Positions 42,049 to 51,588 of a DNA stretch of 64,000 bases are shown here, in pieces. Position numbers and translations under genes: made by a program. This stretch comes from Cellulomonas sp. APG4 (GTDB lineage Bacteria; Actinomycetota; Actinomycetes; Actinomycetales; Cellulomonadaceae), in assembly GCF_009996735.1 (NCBI RefSeq), contig NZ_JAACYI010000002.1:1-64000 (forward strand), in the 5' to 3' direction. Each line of letters begins with the position of its first letter. Position 1 is the first letter of the stretch. The notes under the pieces are model-generated. The model saw only the letters and a program-made list of their open reading frames with translations. It made no database searches and was not told the DNA's origin.

Positions 42049-42735
42049 ATGACGTACGACGGCGACCGAGAGGGCGGTGGCGGGCACCGACGGCTCGACG
42101 AGCTCGACGTGCGCAAGCTCACCGTCGGCACGATGGGCAACGCGACCTACCTGCTCACCGCGCGTGCCGGGGGTGAGCAGCTGCTGATCGACGCGGCGGC
42201 CGAGCCCGCACGGCTGCTGGCCCTGCTGCGTGAGGGTTCCCCCACGGCACGGCTCGACGTCGTGCTGACCACGCACAGGCACTCCGACCATCACGGCGCC
42301 CTCGAGTCGATCCACGCCGTCACCGGCGCCCGGCACGTGTGCGGTGCCGGCGACGCCGACCACGTGCCGGTGCGTCCGGACCGCCGCCTGCACCACGGCG
42401 ACGTGCTGACGCTCGGGCACGTGACGTTCGACGTCGTCGCCCTGCGCGGCCACACCCCGGGCTCCGTCGCGCTCGCCTACCGCGAGCCGCGGCACGCGGT
42501 CGCCCCGGACGCGGTGCCCGGTCGTGTGCACCTCTTCACGGGCGACAGCCTCTTCCCGGGCGGAGCGGGACGCACGACCTCGTCGGCGGACTTCGCCTCG
42601 CTCATGCGCGACCTCGAGACGCGGGTGTTCGACGTCTACGACGATCGCACCTGGGTCTATCCGGGGCACGGCCGGGACACGACCCTCGGCGCCGAGCGCC
42701 CGCACCTCGCGCAATGGTGGGCGCGCGGGTGGTGA
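42049..42735 (+). CDS. Metallo-beta-lactamase-fold hydrolase
   Basis: The 228-aa protein has the zinc-ligand motif THRHSDHHGAL (HxHxDH), later ligands in LRGHTPGSVAL, FTGDSLFPGGAG and VYPGHGRDT, so the binuclear site is complete. The layout resembles the glyoxalase II/YcbL group of small thioester or lactone hydrolases. Substrate unknown. It starts 4 bp after the GH15 stop and is probably co-transcribed. Confidence 0.88.
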   Translation: MTYDGDREGGGGHRRLDELDVRKLTVGTMGNATYLLTARAGGEQLLIDAAAEPARLLALLREGSPTARLDVVLTTHRHSDHHGALESIHAVTGARHVCGAGDADHVPVRPDRRLHHGDVLTLGHVTFDVVALRGHTPGSVALAYREPRHAVAPDAVPGRVHLFTGDSLFPGGAGRTTSSADFASLMRDLETRVFDVYDDRTWVYPGHGRDTTLGAERPHLAQWWARGW

Positions 42736-42751
42736 CGCCCGGGCGACGTCC

Positions 42752-43348
42752 TCAGCCCCTCCCCCGCCCCTTGCCCGGACGGCCGTCGTGCTGACCGGGG
42801 GCGCTGCCCTGGCCCCCGCCCCTGGTGGCCTTCTCGGGGGGCCCCGACGCCTTCTCGCCGGCCCCGGCCGGGCCGCCTGCAGCCGCGCCTTCCGCACCGG
42901 TCTCGTCGGCTGCGGTTGAGCCGCCGTCGACGGTCTGCGGGCCCTCGGCCTCCCCGGACCCGCTCGAGCCCGCGCTGGTCAGCTCGACGTCACCCGTGAC
43001 GGCGCCCGCGGCCGCCTCGCCGCCGGACGACGCGTCGGTCGCCCGTGCGGCGGCGAGCTCCTCCTCGGTGCGCTCGAGCGCCGCGAGCACGCTCGCGTAA
43101 CGCGTCACCGAGATGTCTCCGTCGGCCGCCGCCTCCTCGAGCAGCGACCGCACGCGGACGACCGACTCGTCCGCGGCGTCCCAGCGGCCCTGGGCCGCCG
43201 CCTCCGCGACGTCCACGACCGCGGCCTGGAGGTCGTCCGCCACGTCCGCCGCGAGGTCCGCCTCGGGGCTCGCGCAGGCTCCGGCGAGCAGGAGCGTGGT
43301 CGCAGCGACGACGACGCGCCCGAGCCGGCGCGTGGTGCGGCGCGTCAC
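42752..43348 (-). CDS. Putative lipoprotein paired with serine/threonine kinase
   Basis: The 198-aa protein has a lipoprotein signal (RRLGRVVVAATTLLLAGAC, Cys at about 25), then a helical acidic region (residues 30-105) and a low-complexity Gly/Ala/Ser tail ending GQGSAPGQHDGRPGKGRGRG. Its GTG start overlaps the kinase stop (GTGA), so the two are made together. It has no recognised domain. It may be an extracytoplasmic partner or substrate of the kinase. Confidence 0.75.
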   Translation of the reverse strand: MTRRTTRRLGRVVVAATTLLLAGACASPEADLAADVADDLQAAVVDVAEAAAQGRWDAADESVVRVRSLLEEAAADGDISVTRYASVLAALERTEEELAAARATDASSGGEAAAGAVTGDVELTSAGSSGSGEAEGPQTVDGGSTAADETGAEGAAAGGPAGAGEKASGPPEKATRGGGQGSAPGQHDGRPGKGRGRG

Positions 43349-44610
43349 GGCGTCACGCTCCGCGCGAGCTCGTCGAGCGCGTCGCCCAGCGTCCCCCCGA
43401 CCTCGGGCAGGTCGGGGACCTCTCCCTCCGGCTGGCCGGCCGGACGCCCGAGGAGCACACCCAGCACGACGACGAGCACCGCGGCGGCCAGCCAGAGCAC
43501 CACCGCACGCCCGTGCGGGCCCTGCGGCCCCCCGGGCTCCTCGCCCGTCGGGGCGGACGCCGCGCGCGCCCGGATGACGTCCGGGGGCAGCCGACGCGTG
43601 TCGACCGAGGGCTCCCGCGGCCGCTGGGGCGGGATCTCGAGCCCCGCGGTGCTCACGTCCTCGCCCGAGGTGCGCACGGGCACGCCGACCGCCGGGTGCG
43701 CCGCGGTCACCACGTCGCCGTCGTCCTCGACCGGGGCCCGGCGCGGCTCACCCGCGAGCACGCGCAGTCCTTCGGCGACCTCCGCCATCGTCGGCCGAGC
43801 ACCCGGGTCCGTGCTGGTCATGGCACCGAGCAGCTCGCACCAGGGCCGGCCGAGAGCGCTCGGGATGCGCGGCGAGCTCGTCAGGCGTGCCGCTGCCACC
43901 TCGACGACGGTCCCGGTGAAGGCCTTCTCCCCCGTCAGGCACTCGAGCAGCACCAGACCGAGGGCGTAGACGTCGGTCGCCGCGCCCACCTCGGTCCCGG
44001 CCGCCTGCTCGGGGCTCAGGTACGTCGCCGTCCCCAGGGTGGTACCCGTCACCGTCATCCGCGCGGCGTCGGCCAGCCGGGCGATGCCGAAGTCCGCGAT
44101 CTTGACCACCGGGCCGGTGGCCAGGGCGTCCTCGGGGTCCTCACGGTCCCGCGGCGCCACGAGCAGCACGTTGGCGGGCTTGATGTCACGGTGGACGACA
44201 CCCGCGTCGTGGACGGCGGCGAGCGCTTCGGCGAGCTGCCGACCGACCCGGGCGGCGTGCCGGGCCGCGAGCGGACCGGTCGCGAGCAGGTCGGCCAGGG
44301 TCGGCCCCGGGACGAGCTCCATGACCAGGTAGGTCTGCACGACCGACTCGCCGGTGCGTGCGGAACCGGCGTCGTGCAGCGTCACGAGGCCCGGGTGGCT
44401 CAGCTGCGCGAGGACACGCATCTCCGCGTGGTGGCGCCTCACCTCGTCGGCGTCCGGGGTCGGAGGGAAGATCTTGAGGGCGACGTCGCGCTCGAGGACC
44501 TCGTCGTGGGCCCGGTACACCGTGGACATGCCGCCGTGGCCCAGGACGCCCTCGATCCGGTACCTGCCGTCGAGGACGACCCCGCGGGCGATCTCGAGCC
44601 CTGGGACCAC
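43345..44610 (-). CDS. Transmembrane serine/threonine protein kinase (PknB-like)
   Basis: The 421-aa product has a complete eukaryotic-type kinase domain: Gly loop VLGHGGMSTV (residues 22-31), Lys46 in ALKIF, HRDIKPAN from 140, DFG at 173-175 and a TATYLSPEQ activation-segment end. One transmembrane helix (VVLWLAAAVLVVVLGVLLG) lies near residue 370, with only about 35 residues outside and no PASTA repeats. I chose GTG at 44610 because GAGGAGG lies 5 nt upstream; the ATG at 44685 would add 25 unrelated residues. Confidence 0.93.
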   Translation of the reverse strand: MVPGLEIARGVVLDGRYRIEGVLGHGGMSTVYRAHDEVLERDVALKIFPPTPDADEVRRHHAEMRVLAQLSHPGLVTLHDAGSARTGESVVQTYLVMELVPGPTLADLLATGPLAARHAARVGRQLAEALAAVHDAGVVHRDIKPANVLLVAPRDREDPEDALATGPVVKIADFGIARLADAARMTVTGTTLGTATYLSPEQAAGTEVGAATDVYALGLVLLECLTGEKAFTGTVVEVAAARLTSSPRIPSALGRPWCELLGAMTSTDPGARPTMAEVAEGLRVLAGEPRRAPVEDDGDVVTAAHPAVGVPVRTSGEDVSTAGLEIPPQRPREPSVDTRRLPPDVIRARAASAPTGEEPGGPQGPHGRAVVLWLAAAVLVVVLGVLLGRPAGQPEGEVPDLPEVGGTLGDALDELARSVTP

Positions 44611-44768
44611 GTCAGCCTCCTCGTCGGTGCACGTCGCGTGCCCGTCACCGCCCACCCCGGCACGCGCTGGCGCGCCGTGCAGCACGACTCGACGCTACGG
44701 CCGTGACCGGGGCACCGCACGTCGGGGGCACGAGTTCACCCGTTCCGGGTGTGGGGCAGGATGTCGCC

Positions 44769-45107
44769 ATGCCGACCTACGCGATCGAGTACCGCTACGA
44801 CGACAGGGACGCGCGGCGTGCCGAGCTGCGCGCCGCGCACCGCGCCCACCTGAGGGACCTGGCTGCCCGGGGCGTCCTGCTCGCCTCGGGCCCCTGGGCG
44901 GGCCCGCCGCTCGACGGCACCGCCTTGCACGCACCGGACGCGGACGAGCCCGACGCAGCTGCCGGGGCCCTCCTCCTGGTGCGCGCGGGCTCGCCGTCCG
45001 AGGCCGTTGCCGCGCTCGACGAGGACCCGTTCTGGCTCGAGAGGCTGATCACGGCACGATCTGTGCGCGCCTGGGACCCGGTCATCGGCCCCTGGGCCGA
45101 AGCCTGA
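44769..45107 (+). CDS. YciI-like protein
   Basis: The 112-aa protein of the YCII/dimeric ferredoxin-like fold has MPTYAIEYRY, RAAHRAHLRDLAARGVLLASGP and DEDPFWLERLI. The His in RAHL is the conserved YCII residue. Function of the family is mostly unknown. No Shine-Dalgarno; CAGGAT lies 6 nt before ATG, hinting at leaderless translation. It ends 5 bp from the convergent uvrB stop. Confidence 0.88.
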   Translation: MPTYAIEYRYDDRDARRAELRAAHRAHLRDLAARGVLLASGPWAGPPLDGTALHAPDADEPDAAAGALLLVRAGSPSEAVAALDEDPFWLERLITARSVRAWDPVIGPWAEA

Positions 45108-45112
45108 CCCCG

Positions 45113-47230
45113 TCAGGCAGTCGCGGCCTGCATCTGCCTCAGCTCCTTCTTGAGCCCGGAGATCTCGTCGCGCAGACGCGCCGCGAGCTCGAACTGGAGC
45201 TCGGCCGCTGCGCCGTGCATCTGCTCGCTGAGCTCCTGGATCAGCTCCGCGAGCTCGCTCGCGGGGACCGCGGTGAGCCGGGCCCGCTCCGACGTCGGGG
45301 AGCCGGACGCCGCCGTGCCTGCGGGGACGGGCGCGGTGCCCCGACCCGTTCCCTTCGCCTTGCGGTAGCCGCCCTTGAGGAGCTCCTCGGTGTCGATGTC
45401 CTCGCGCGCCAGCATGTCGGTCACGTCGCTGATGCGCTTGCGCAGCGGCGTCGGGTCGACGCCGTGCTCTCGGTTGTAGGCGATCTGCCGTTCACGACGG
45501 CGGTTCGTCTCCTCGATCGCCTGGCCCATGGCCGGGGTGACCTTGTCCGCGTACATGTGGACCTGACCCGAGACGTTGCGCGCCGCACGGCCGATCGTCT
45601 GGATCAGTGACGTCCCGGACCTGAGGAAACCCTCCTTGTCTGCGTCGAGGATCGCCACGAGCGAGACCTCCGGGAGGTCGAGGCCCTCACGGAGCAGGTT
45701 GATGCCGACGAGGACGTCGTACTGGCCGAGCCGTAGCTCGCGGAGCAGCTCCACCCGGCGCAGCGTGTCCACCTCGGAGTGCAGGTAGCGCACCCGGACG
45801 TCCTTCTCGAGGAGGTAGTCCGTGAGGTCCTCGGCCATCTTCTTGGTGAGCGTCGTCACCAGCACGCGCTCGTCGCGCTCGACCCGGGTGCGGATCTCCT
45901 CGAGCAGGTCGTCGATCTGGCCCTTGGTCGGCTTCACCACGACCTCGGGGTCCACCAGTCCCGTCGGGCGGATGATCTGCTCGACCACGCCGTCCGACTG
46001 GGAGAGCTCGTACGCGCCCGGCGTCGCGGACAGGTACACGGTCTGACCGATGCGCTCGACGAACTCCTCCCAGCGCAGCGGCCTGTTGTCCATCGCTGAC
46101 GGCAGCCGGAACCCGTGCTCGACCAGCGAGCGCTTGCGGGACATGTCGCCCTCGAACATCGCGCCGATCTGCGGCACGGTCACGTGCGACTCGTCGATGA
46201 CCAGCAGGAAGTCCTCGGGGAAGTAGTCGAGCAGCGTGTGGGGCGGAGTCCCCGGGCCACGCCCGTCGATGTGCCGCGAGTAGTTCTCGATCCCCGAGCA
46301 GCTCCCGACCTGGCGCATCATCTCGATGTCGTACGTCGTGCGCATGCGCAGCCGCTGGGCCTCGAGCAGCTTGTTCTGACGCTCGAGCTCGGCCAGGCGC
46401 TCCTCGAGCTCGGCCTCGATCCCTGCGATCGCGCGCTCCATGCGCTCAGGACCTGCGACGTAGTGCGTCGCAGGGAACACATAGCTCTCGTCCTCTGAGC
46501 GCAGCACCTCTCCCGTCACCGGGTGCAGCGTGTGGATCGCCTCGATCTCGTCGCCGAAGAACTCGAACCTGATCGCGAGCTCCTCGTACACCGGGATGAT
46601 CTCCACCGTGTCGCCGCGCACCCGGAACGTGCCGCGGGTGAAGGCCATGTCGTTCCGGGTGTACTGCATCGCGACGAAACGCCGCAGCAGCTGGTCGCGC
46701 TCGATCTGGTCCCCCACCGCGAGGCGGACCATCCGGTCCACGTACTCCTGGGGCGTGCCGAGCCCGTAGATGCAGCTCACTGACGCGACGACGACGACGT
46801 CGCGGCGCGTGAGCAGAGAGTTCGTCGCAGAGTGCCGGAGCCGCTCGACCTCCTCGTTGATCGAGGAGTCCTTCTCGATGTACGTGTCCGACTGCGCGAT
46901 GTACGCCTCGGGCTGGTAGTAGTCGTAGTAGGAGACGAAGTACTCGACCGCGTTGTGCGGGAGCAGCTCGCGGAACTCGGTGGCCAGCTGTGCGGCGAGG
47001 GTCTTGTTCGGCGCCATCACCAGGGTGGGACGCTGGAGCCGCTCGACGAGCCAGGCGGTCGTGGCGGACTTCCCCGTCCCGGTGGCACCGAGCAGGACGA
47101 CGTCCTTCTCCCCCGCCTCGATCCGGGCCGCGAGGTCGGCGATCGCCGTGGGCTGGTCGCCTGAGGGTGTGAACTCCGAGACGACCTCGAACGGTGCGGC
47201 TCGGCGCTGCAGGTCGGTGACGGGACGCAT
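45113..47230 (-). CDS. uvrB: Excinuclease ABC subunit B
   Basis: The 705-aa helicase-like protein has the Walker [15 protein letters not shown] near residue 47, the beta-hairpin with [15 protein letters not shown] in [11 protein letters not shown], helicase motifs [15 protein letters not shown] and QTIGRAARN, and a C-terminal UVR motif ([20 protein letters not shown]) that binds UvrC. ATG at 47230 follows TACGGT by 6 nt with no ribosome binding site. The frame running on to 47872 only shadows pcp. Confidence 0.97.
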   Translation of the reverse strand: MRPVTDLQRRAAPFEVVSEFTPSGDQPTAIADLAARIEAGEKDVVLLGATGTGKSATTAWLVERLQRPTLVMAPNKTLAAQLATEFRELLPHNAVEYFVSYYDYYQPEAYIAQSDTYIEKDSSINEEVERLRHSATNSLLTRRDVVVVASVSCIYGLGTPQEYVDRMVRLAVGDQIERDQLLRRFVAMQYTRNDMAFTRGTFRVRGDTVEIIPVYEELAIRFEFFGDEIEAIHTLHPVTGEVLRSEDESYVFPATHYVAGPERMERAIAGIEAELEERLAELERQNKLLEAQRLRMRTTYDIEMMRQVGSCSGIENYSRHIDGRGPGTPPHTLLDYFPEDFLLVIDESHVTVPQIGAMFEGDMSRKRSLVEHGFRLPSAMDNRPLRWEEFVERIGQTVYLSATPGAYELSQSDGVVEQIIRPTGLVDPEVVVKPTKGQIDDLLEEIRTRVERDERVLVTTLTKKMAEDLTDYLLEKDVRVRYLHSEVDTLRRVELLRELRLGQYDVLVGINLLREGLDLPEVSLVAILDADKEGFLRSGTSLIQTIGRAARNVSGQVHMYADKVTPAMGQAIEETNRRRERQIAYNREHGVDPTPLRKRISDVTDMLAREDIDTEELLKGGYRKAKGTGRGTAPVPAGTAASGSPTSERARLTAVPASELAELIQELSEQMHGAAAELQFELAARLRDEISGLKKELRQMQAATA

Positions 47231-47236
47231 GTCCAC

Positions 47237-47242
47237 ACCGTA
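47237..47242 (-). promoter_or_regulatory. Putative -10 of leaderless uvrB promoter
   Basis: TACGGT on the lower strand is followed by exactly 6 nt and the uvrB ATG, the same geometry as at uvrA. I found no SOS-type box here. Confidence 0.55.
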
Positions 47243-47306
47243 CGTCCCAGCACCGACACGAGCCCGACGGCGGTCGGTCCTGCCTCGGGATCGACCGTCG
47301 CGGGAG

Positions 47307-47957
47307 TCAGTCGAGCGTGCCGGCGCTCGTGCGTTCGTCGCCCTCGCGGGACAGCGCGAGCTCGATCGTCGCCGCGAGGGCGCGGGCTGCGTCGGCGGTC
47401 GGGAGGCCGACGGTCCCGTCGGCTGCCTGCCCGGGCACGCACGGGACGTGCACGAACCCGCCGCGCACCTGCGGCGTACGGGCGAGCAGGTGCTGGAGCG
47501 CGTAGAAGGTCGCGTTGCACACGTAGGTGCCCGCCGTGCCCGACACCTCGACCGGCACGCCCAACGCCTGGACGGCGCGGTGGGCCGCCTTGAGGGGGAG
47601 CGTCGAGAGGAACGCCGTCGGTGCGCCCGCGACGACGGGCACGTCGACGGGCGCCGAGCCGTCCGCGTCGGGGATCCGCGCGTCGATGACGTTGACCGCG
47701 ACGCGCTCGAGCCCGACCGCGCCTCGGCCCGCGGCCTCCCCGACGGCGACGACGACGGCCGGCGCGTGCGCGCCGACCAGCGCGCGGAGCTCCTGGCGCG
47801 CCCGCCGGAACGACACCGGCAGGCACGCGGTGACGAGCCGACGCTCCCACCGCCACCCGGCGGCGACCGCACGGACGGCGTCCCAGGACGCGTTCGTGGG
47901 GCGGCCGTCGAACGGTTCGAAGCCCGTCAGCAGGACGGGCCCCTCCGGCACGCTCAT
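47307..47957 (-). CDS. pcp: Pyroglutamyl-peptidase I
   Basis: The 216-aa cysteine peptidase removes N-terminal pyroglutamate from peptides. [14 protein letters not shown] is the family start, Glu is in [10 protein letters not shown], the nucleophile Cys in [11 protein letters not shown] and His in [12 protein letters not shown], so the triad is complete. ATG at 47957 overlaps the coaE stop (ATGA). It is the last gene of a short coaE-pcp unit. Confidence 0.93.
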   Translation of the reverse strand: MSVPEGPVLLTGFEPFDGRPTNASWDAVRAVAAGWRWERRLVTACLPVSFRRARQELRALVGAHAPAVVVAVGEAAGRGAVGLERVAVNVIDARIPDADGSAPVDVPVVAGAPTAFLSTLPLKAAHRAVQALGVPVEVSGTAGTYVCNATFYALQHLLARTPQVRGGFVHVPCVPGQAADGTVGLPTADAARALAATIELALSREGDERTSAGTLD

Positions 47958-48607
47958 CGCTCGCCCGCGTGAGCCGTCCACCGGGCCCAGACCTCGTCGA
48001 CCTGCCGCTCGAGATATGCGACGCTGCCCGAGCCGTCCAGCACCTCGTCGGCGACCTCGAGCCGCTCGTCGTCGGCCGCCTGCGACGCCACACGCTGCCA
48101 GGCCTCGGCCTCACCCATGCCGCGCCCCTGGACCAGCCGACGCACGCGCAGCTCGGCCGGCGCGTCGACCACCACCAGGACGTCGAAGTGACCTGCCTGG
48201 CCGCTCTCGACGAGCAGCGGGATGTCATGCACGACAACGCGCGCACCGTCCGCCTCCGCGTGCGCGTCCTGCTCCGCGGCGGCCGCACGGATGCGGGGGT
48301 GCAGCAGGCTGTTCAGACGTTCTCGCGCGCGGGGGTCGGCGAAGACGATCCTGCCGAGCGCGCCCCGGTCCAGCTCCCCGAGGGGCCCGAGCACATCCGG
48401 GCCGAAAGCCTCCACCACCGCGGCCAGGCCGGCGCTTCCGGGCTCGACGACCTCACGCGCGAGCACGTCGTGGTCGACGACGACGGCTCCGAGGGCCGCG
48501 AGCCGGCGCGCCACGGTCGACTTGCCCGCGGCGATCCCGCCCGTGAGACCGACCCGCAGCGGAGGCGCCACGTCGGGAACCGGGAGCCCGCCGCTCGGAT
48601 CGCTCAC
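47954..48607 (-). CDS. coaE: Dephospho-CoA kinase
   Basis: The 217-aa kinase performs the last step of coenzyme A synthesis. P-loop GLTGGIAAGKSTVARRLA is near residue 20, VVDHDVLAREVV carries the acidic catalytic residue and HDIPLLVESG is a family motif. GTG at 48607 starts the gene. It follows rpsA, a common actinobacterial order, with a terminator-like hairpin between. Confidence 0.95.
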   Translation of the reverse strand: MSDPSGGLPVPDVAPPLRVGLTGGIAAGKSTVARRLAALGAVVVDHDVLAREVVEPGSAGLAAVVEAFGPDVLGPLGELDRGALGRIVFADPRARERLNSLLHPRIRAAAAEQDAHAEADGARVVVHDIPLLVESGQAGHFDVLVVVDAPAELRVRRLVQGRGMGEAEAWQRVASQAADDERLEVADEVLDGSGSVAYLERQVDEVWARWTAHAGER

Positions 48608-48641
48608 GTGCCCAGCGTAGGCGGTCCCGGCAACGACGACC

Positions 48642-48675
48642 GACGGGCGGCCACCCCGTGGGGTGACCGCCCGTC
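48642..48675 (-). terminator. rpsA terminator hairpin
   Basis: gacgggcgg..cacccc pairs with ggggtg..ccgcccgtc, a stem of about 15 bp with one A-C mismatch and a tiny loop. It lies 29 bp after the rpsA stop. Confidence 0.75.
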
Positions 48676-48704
48676 AGGACGTGCGCCGCCGAGGCGGCCC
48701 GGAC

Positions 48705-50183
48705 TCAGTTGCCCGTGAGCTTCTCGCGGAGCGCCGCGAGCGCCTCGTCCGAGGCGAGCGTGCCCGCGGTGTCGGCGGGCGCCGGCGTGGACGCGTAGCT
48801 CGTGGTCGAGGACGACGACGACGCCTCGGGGGCGTTCGCGGCGTCGGCGTCGGCCTGCTGCGCGTCGAGCACCTGCTTCTTGTGGGCCTCCCAACGCGAC
48901 TGGGCGGCCGCGTACTGCGCCTCCCACTCCTCGCGCTGCTTCTCGTACCCCTCGAGCCACTCGTTCGTCTCGGGGTCGAAGCCCTCGGGGTACTTGTAGT
49001 TCCCCTTCTCGTCGTACTCCGCAGCCATGCCGTACAGCGCCGGGTCGAAGTCCTCGCTGTGCGGGTCGAGGCCCTCGTTCGCCTGCTTGAGCGACAGCGA
49101 GATGCGGCGGCGCTCCAGGTCGATGTCGATGACCTTGACGAAGGTCTCGTCACCCACGTTGACGACCTGCTCGGGCAGCTCGACGTGGCGGACGGCGAGC
49201 TCCGAGATGTGCACGAGGCCCTCGATCCCGTCCTCGACGCGCACGAAGGCGCCGAACGGGACGAGCTTGGTGACCTTGCCGGGCACGACCTGGCCGATCG
49301 CGTGCGTCCGGGCGAACGCCTGCCACGGGTCCTCCTGCGTCGCCTTGAGCGACAGCGAGACCCGCTCGCGGTCGAAGTCGACGTCGAGCACCTCGACCGT
49401 GACCTCCTGGCCCACCTCGACGACCTCGGACGGGTGGTCGATGTGCTTCCAGGAGAGCTCGGAGACGTGGACGAGGCCGTCGACCCCGCCGAGGTCCACG
49501 AACGCGCCGAAGTTGACGATCGACGAGACGACGCCCGGGCGGACCTGCCCCTTCTGGAGCGTCTGCAGGAACGTCGACCGCACCTCGGACTGCGTCTGCT
49601 CGAGCCATGCCCGGCGCGAGAGGACGACGTTGTTCCGGTTCTTGTCGAGCTCGATGATCTTGGCCTCGATCTCCTTGCCGACGTACGGCTGGAGGTCGCG
49701 CACGCGCCGCATCTCGACGAGCGAGGCGGGCAGGAAGCCGCGCAGACCGATGTCGAGGATCAGGCCGCCCTTGACGACCTCGATGACGGTGCCGGTGACG
49801 ACGCCGTCCTCCTCCTTGATCTTCTCGATCGTGCCCCAGGCACGCTCGTACTGGGCGCGCTTCTTGGAGAGGATCAGGCGACCCTCCTTGTCCTCCTTCT
49901 GGAGGACGAGCGCCTCGACCGCGTCGCCGACCTGGACGACCTCGTCCGGGTCCACGTCATGCTTGATCGAGAGCTCGCGGGAGGGGATGACACCCTCGGT
50001 CTTGTAGCCGATGTCGAGCAGGACCTCGTCGCGGTCGACCTTGACGATGGTCCCCTCGACGATGTCGCCGTCGTTGAAGTACTTGATGGTCGCGTCGATC
50101 GCGGCGAGGAAGTCCTCGCTCGAGCCGATGTCGTTGATCGCGACCTGCGGCGTGTTCGGCTTCGTCGGGGTGGAGATGGTCAT
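48705..50183 (-). CDS. rpsA: 30S ribosomal protein S1
   Basis: The 492-aa protein has four S1 RNA-binding repeats (about residues 35-105, 120-190, 210-280, 295-365), for example GQVVPGKVTKLVPFGAFVRV, and a low-complexity acidic/Ser-rich tail. It helps load mRNA on the 30S subunit. Four rather than six repeats is usual in actinobacteria. ATG at 50183 has only a distant GGAG, and the 5' leader of about 150 nt carries a tandem repeat, both of which could serve autogenous control. Confidence 0.97.
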   Translation of the reverse strand: MTISTPTKPNTPQVAINDIGSSEDFLAAIDATIKYFNDGDIVEGTIVKVDRDEVLLDIGYKTEGVIPSRELSIKHDVDPDEVVQVGDAVEALVLQKEDKEGRLILSKKRAQYERAWGTIEKIKEEDGVVTGTVIEVVKGGLILDIGLRGFLPASLVEMRRVRDLQPYVGKEIEAKIIELDKNRNNVVLSRRAWLEQTQSEVRSTFLQTLQKGQVRPGVVSSIVNFGAFVDLGGVDGLVHVSELSWKHIDHPSEVVEVGQEVTVEVLDVDFDRERVSLSLKATQEDPWQAFARTHAIGQVVPGKVTKLVPFGAFVRVEDGIEGLVHISELAVRHVELPEQVVNVGDETFVKVIDIDLERRRISLSLKQANEGLDPHSEDFDPALYGMAAEYDEKGNYKYPEGFDPETNEWLEGYEKQREEWEAQYAAAQSRWEAHKKQVLDAQQADADAANAPEASSSSSTTSYASTPAPADTAGTLASDEALAALREKLTGN

Positions 50184-50201
50184 TGAGTTTCGAGCTCCGA
50201 T

Positions 50202-50233
50202 GCGGACAGGGAGTAGTGCGGACAGGGAGTGGT
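50202..50233. repeat. Tandem 16-bp repeat in rpsA leader
   Basis: gcggacagggagtagt (50202-50217) is followed directly by the same unit with one A-to-G change (50218-50233). It lies 19-50 nt upstream of the rpsA ATG, in the predicted leader RNA. Confidence 0.85.
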
Positions 50234-50341
50234 GCAAGCACCCGACCTCGAGCCCACCCGCGGGTGGACGCACCGTCCCTCGGGTCGAGAAGAGGCACGT
50301 CTCGGGATCAGGCACGTCGAAGACGCGCTGCACCGCCCCTC

Positions 50342-50371
50342 ATCCTATGCGCGGCAGGAAGTGAGGGTCAA
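50342..50371 (-). promoter_or_regulatory. rpsA sigma-A promoter
   Basis: On the lower strand TTGACC (50371-50366) and TAGGAT (50347-50342) are spaced by 18 bp, close to the vegetative consensus. A second TTGACA lies 13 bp further upstream without a matching -10. Transcription would begin near 50335, giving a leader of about 150 nt. Confidence 0.75.
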
Positions 50372-50445
50372 AAGGCCCTGTCAAGTTCCGGTCACCCCGG
50401 CCGCACAGCCGTGGGAACCTCGTGAGAGGGGCAGCAGCAGACCGG

Positions 50446-51471
50446 TCAGGCGAGCACGCGCGCGGTGCGCAGCATGTCCTCGGGCACGTGCTTGACGTGA
50501 CCGGCGACCTCCGCGAGCGGCACCAGCTCCACGTGCTCGCCGCGGAGCGCCGTCATCACCGCGGTCTCGCCCGCGACCACGGCGTCGACGGCTGCGACGC
50601 CGAACCTGCTGCCCAGGATGCGGTCCGTCGGGGTGGGCGAGCCCCCGCGCTGCACGTGACCCAGGATCGTCACGCGGGTGTCGAAGCCGGTGCGGTCCGC
50701 GATCTCCTTCGCGACCCGCTCGCCGACGGCACCCGCCACGATCTCGCCGTACGCACCCAGCTGGGTGGTGAACTCCATCGACCCTCCCGGGCGGGGTGCG
50801 GCGCCCTCGGCCACGACGACGATCGAGAAGTTCGCGTGCGCGCGGTGGCGATGCTTGAGGAACCGCACGACCTCGTCGATGTCGAAGGGCTCCTCGGGCG
50901 CGAGCACGAGCTCCGCCCCGCCCGCGATCCCCGCGGCGACCGCGATCCAGCCCGCGTGGCGCCCCATGACCTCGACGACCATGACACGGTTGTGGCTCTC
51001 GGCCGTCGTGTGCACGCGGTCGATCGCCTCCGTCGCGATGTTCACCGCGGTGTGGAAGCCGATCGACAGGTCCGTGCCCGCGACGTCGTTGTCGATCGTC
51101 TTGGGGATGGCGACGATGCGCACTCCCGTCTCTGCGACCTTGCTGGCGGCGTGCAGGGTGCCGTCGCCGCCGATGCAGATGAGCGCCTCGATCTTCTCGG
51201 CAGCCAGGGTCGCCCGTACCGCCTCGAGCCCGCCGTTGGCCTCGTTCGGGTGGAAGCGCGCCGTGCCCAGCAGGGTGCCGCCGACCGGCAGGACGTTGCG
51301 GATGTGCTGGCGGCCCAGGGGCAGGACGTCCCCGTCCACGACCCCCTTCCAGCCGTTCCGGAAGCCGATGATCGAGTGGCCGTGGGTGCCCTCGCCGTGC
51401 TTCACGACCGCGCGGATCGCCGCGTTGAGGCCCGGGCAGTCGCCGCCGCCGGTGAGCAGTCCGATGCGCAC
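50446..51471 (-). CDS. pfkA: 6-phosphofructokinase
   Basis: The 341-aa enzyme phosphorylates fructose 6-phosphate. MRIGLLTGGGDCPGLNAAIR, CIGGDGTLHAASKVAE, the catalytic PKTIDNDVAGTDLSIGF and VEVMGRHAGWIA are all present. Gly in GGDGT favours ATP over pyrophosphate as donor by family rules, while Lys in PKTIDND is typical of the group III actinobacterial branch, so donor use should be treated as likely ATP, not certain. GTG at 51471 has GGAG 8 nt upstream; GTG at 51480 is an alternative. Confidence 0.94.
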   Translation of the reverse strand: MRIGLLTGGGDCPGLNAAIRAVVKHGEGTHGHSIIGFRNGWKGVVDGDVLPLGRQHIRNVLPVGGTLLGTARFHPNEANGGLEAVRATLAAEKIEALICIGGDGTLHAASKVAETGVRIVAIPKTIDNDVAGTDLSIGFHTAVNIATEAIDRVHTTAESHNRVMVVEVMGRHAGWIAVAAGIAGGAELVLAPEEPFDIDEVVRFLKHRHRAHANFSIVVVAEGAAPRPGGSMEFTTQLGAYGEIVAGAVGERVAKEIADRTGFDTRVTILGHVQRGGSPTPTDRILGSRFGVAAVDAVVAGETAVMTALRGEHVELVPLAEVAGHVKHVPEDMLRTARVLA

Positions 51472-51549
51472 GCGCGTCACTCCGTTCGTCGAGGGAGGGG
51501 TGTCGGCCGCACGCCGCAGGGCGACCACCGGCCACCCTAGCGACCCCGG

Positions 51550-51588
51550 GCACGACGGCGGCAGGCCCTTCCGCCCCGGTCGTCGTGC
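51550..51588 (-). terminator. Stem-loop after the peptide transporter operon
   Basis: gcacgacg and cgtcgtgc form an 8-bp stem around a GC-rich loop with further pairing; it begins at the stop codon of the ABC ATPase gene. It would separate the transporter genes from pfkA. Confidence 0.55.
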
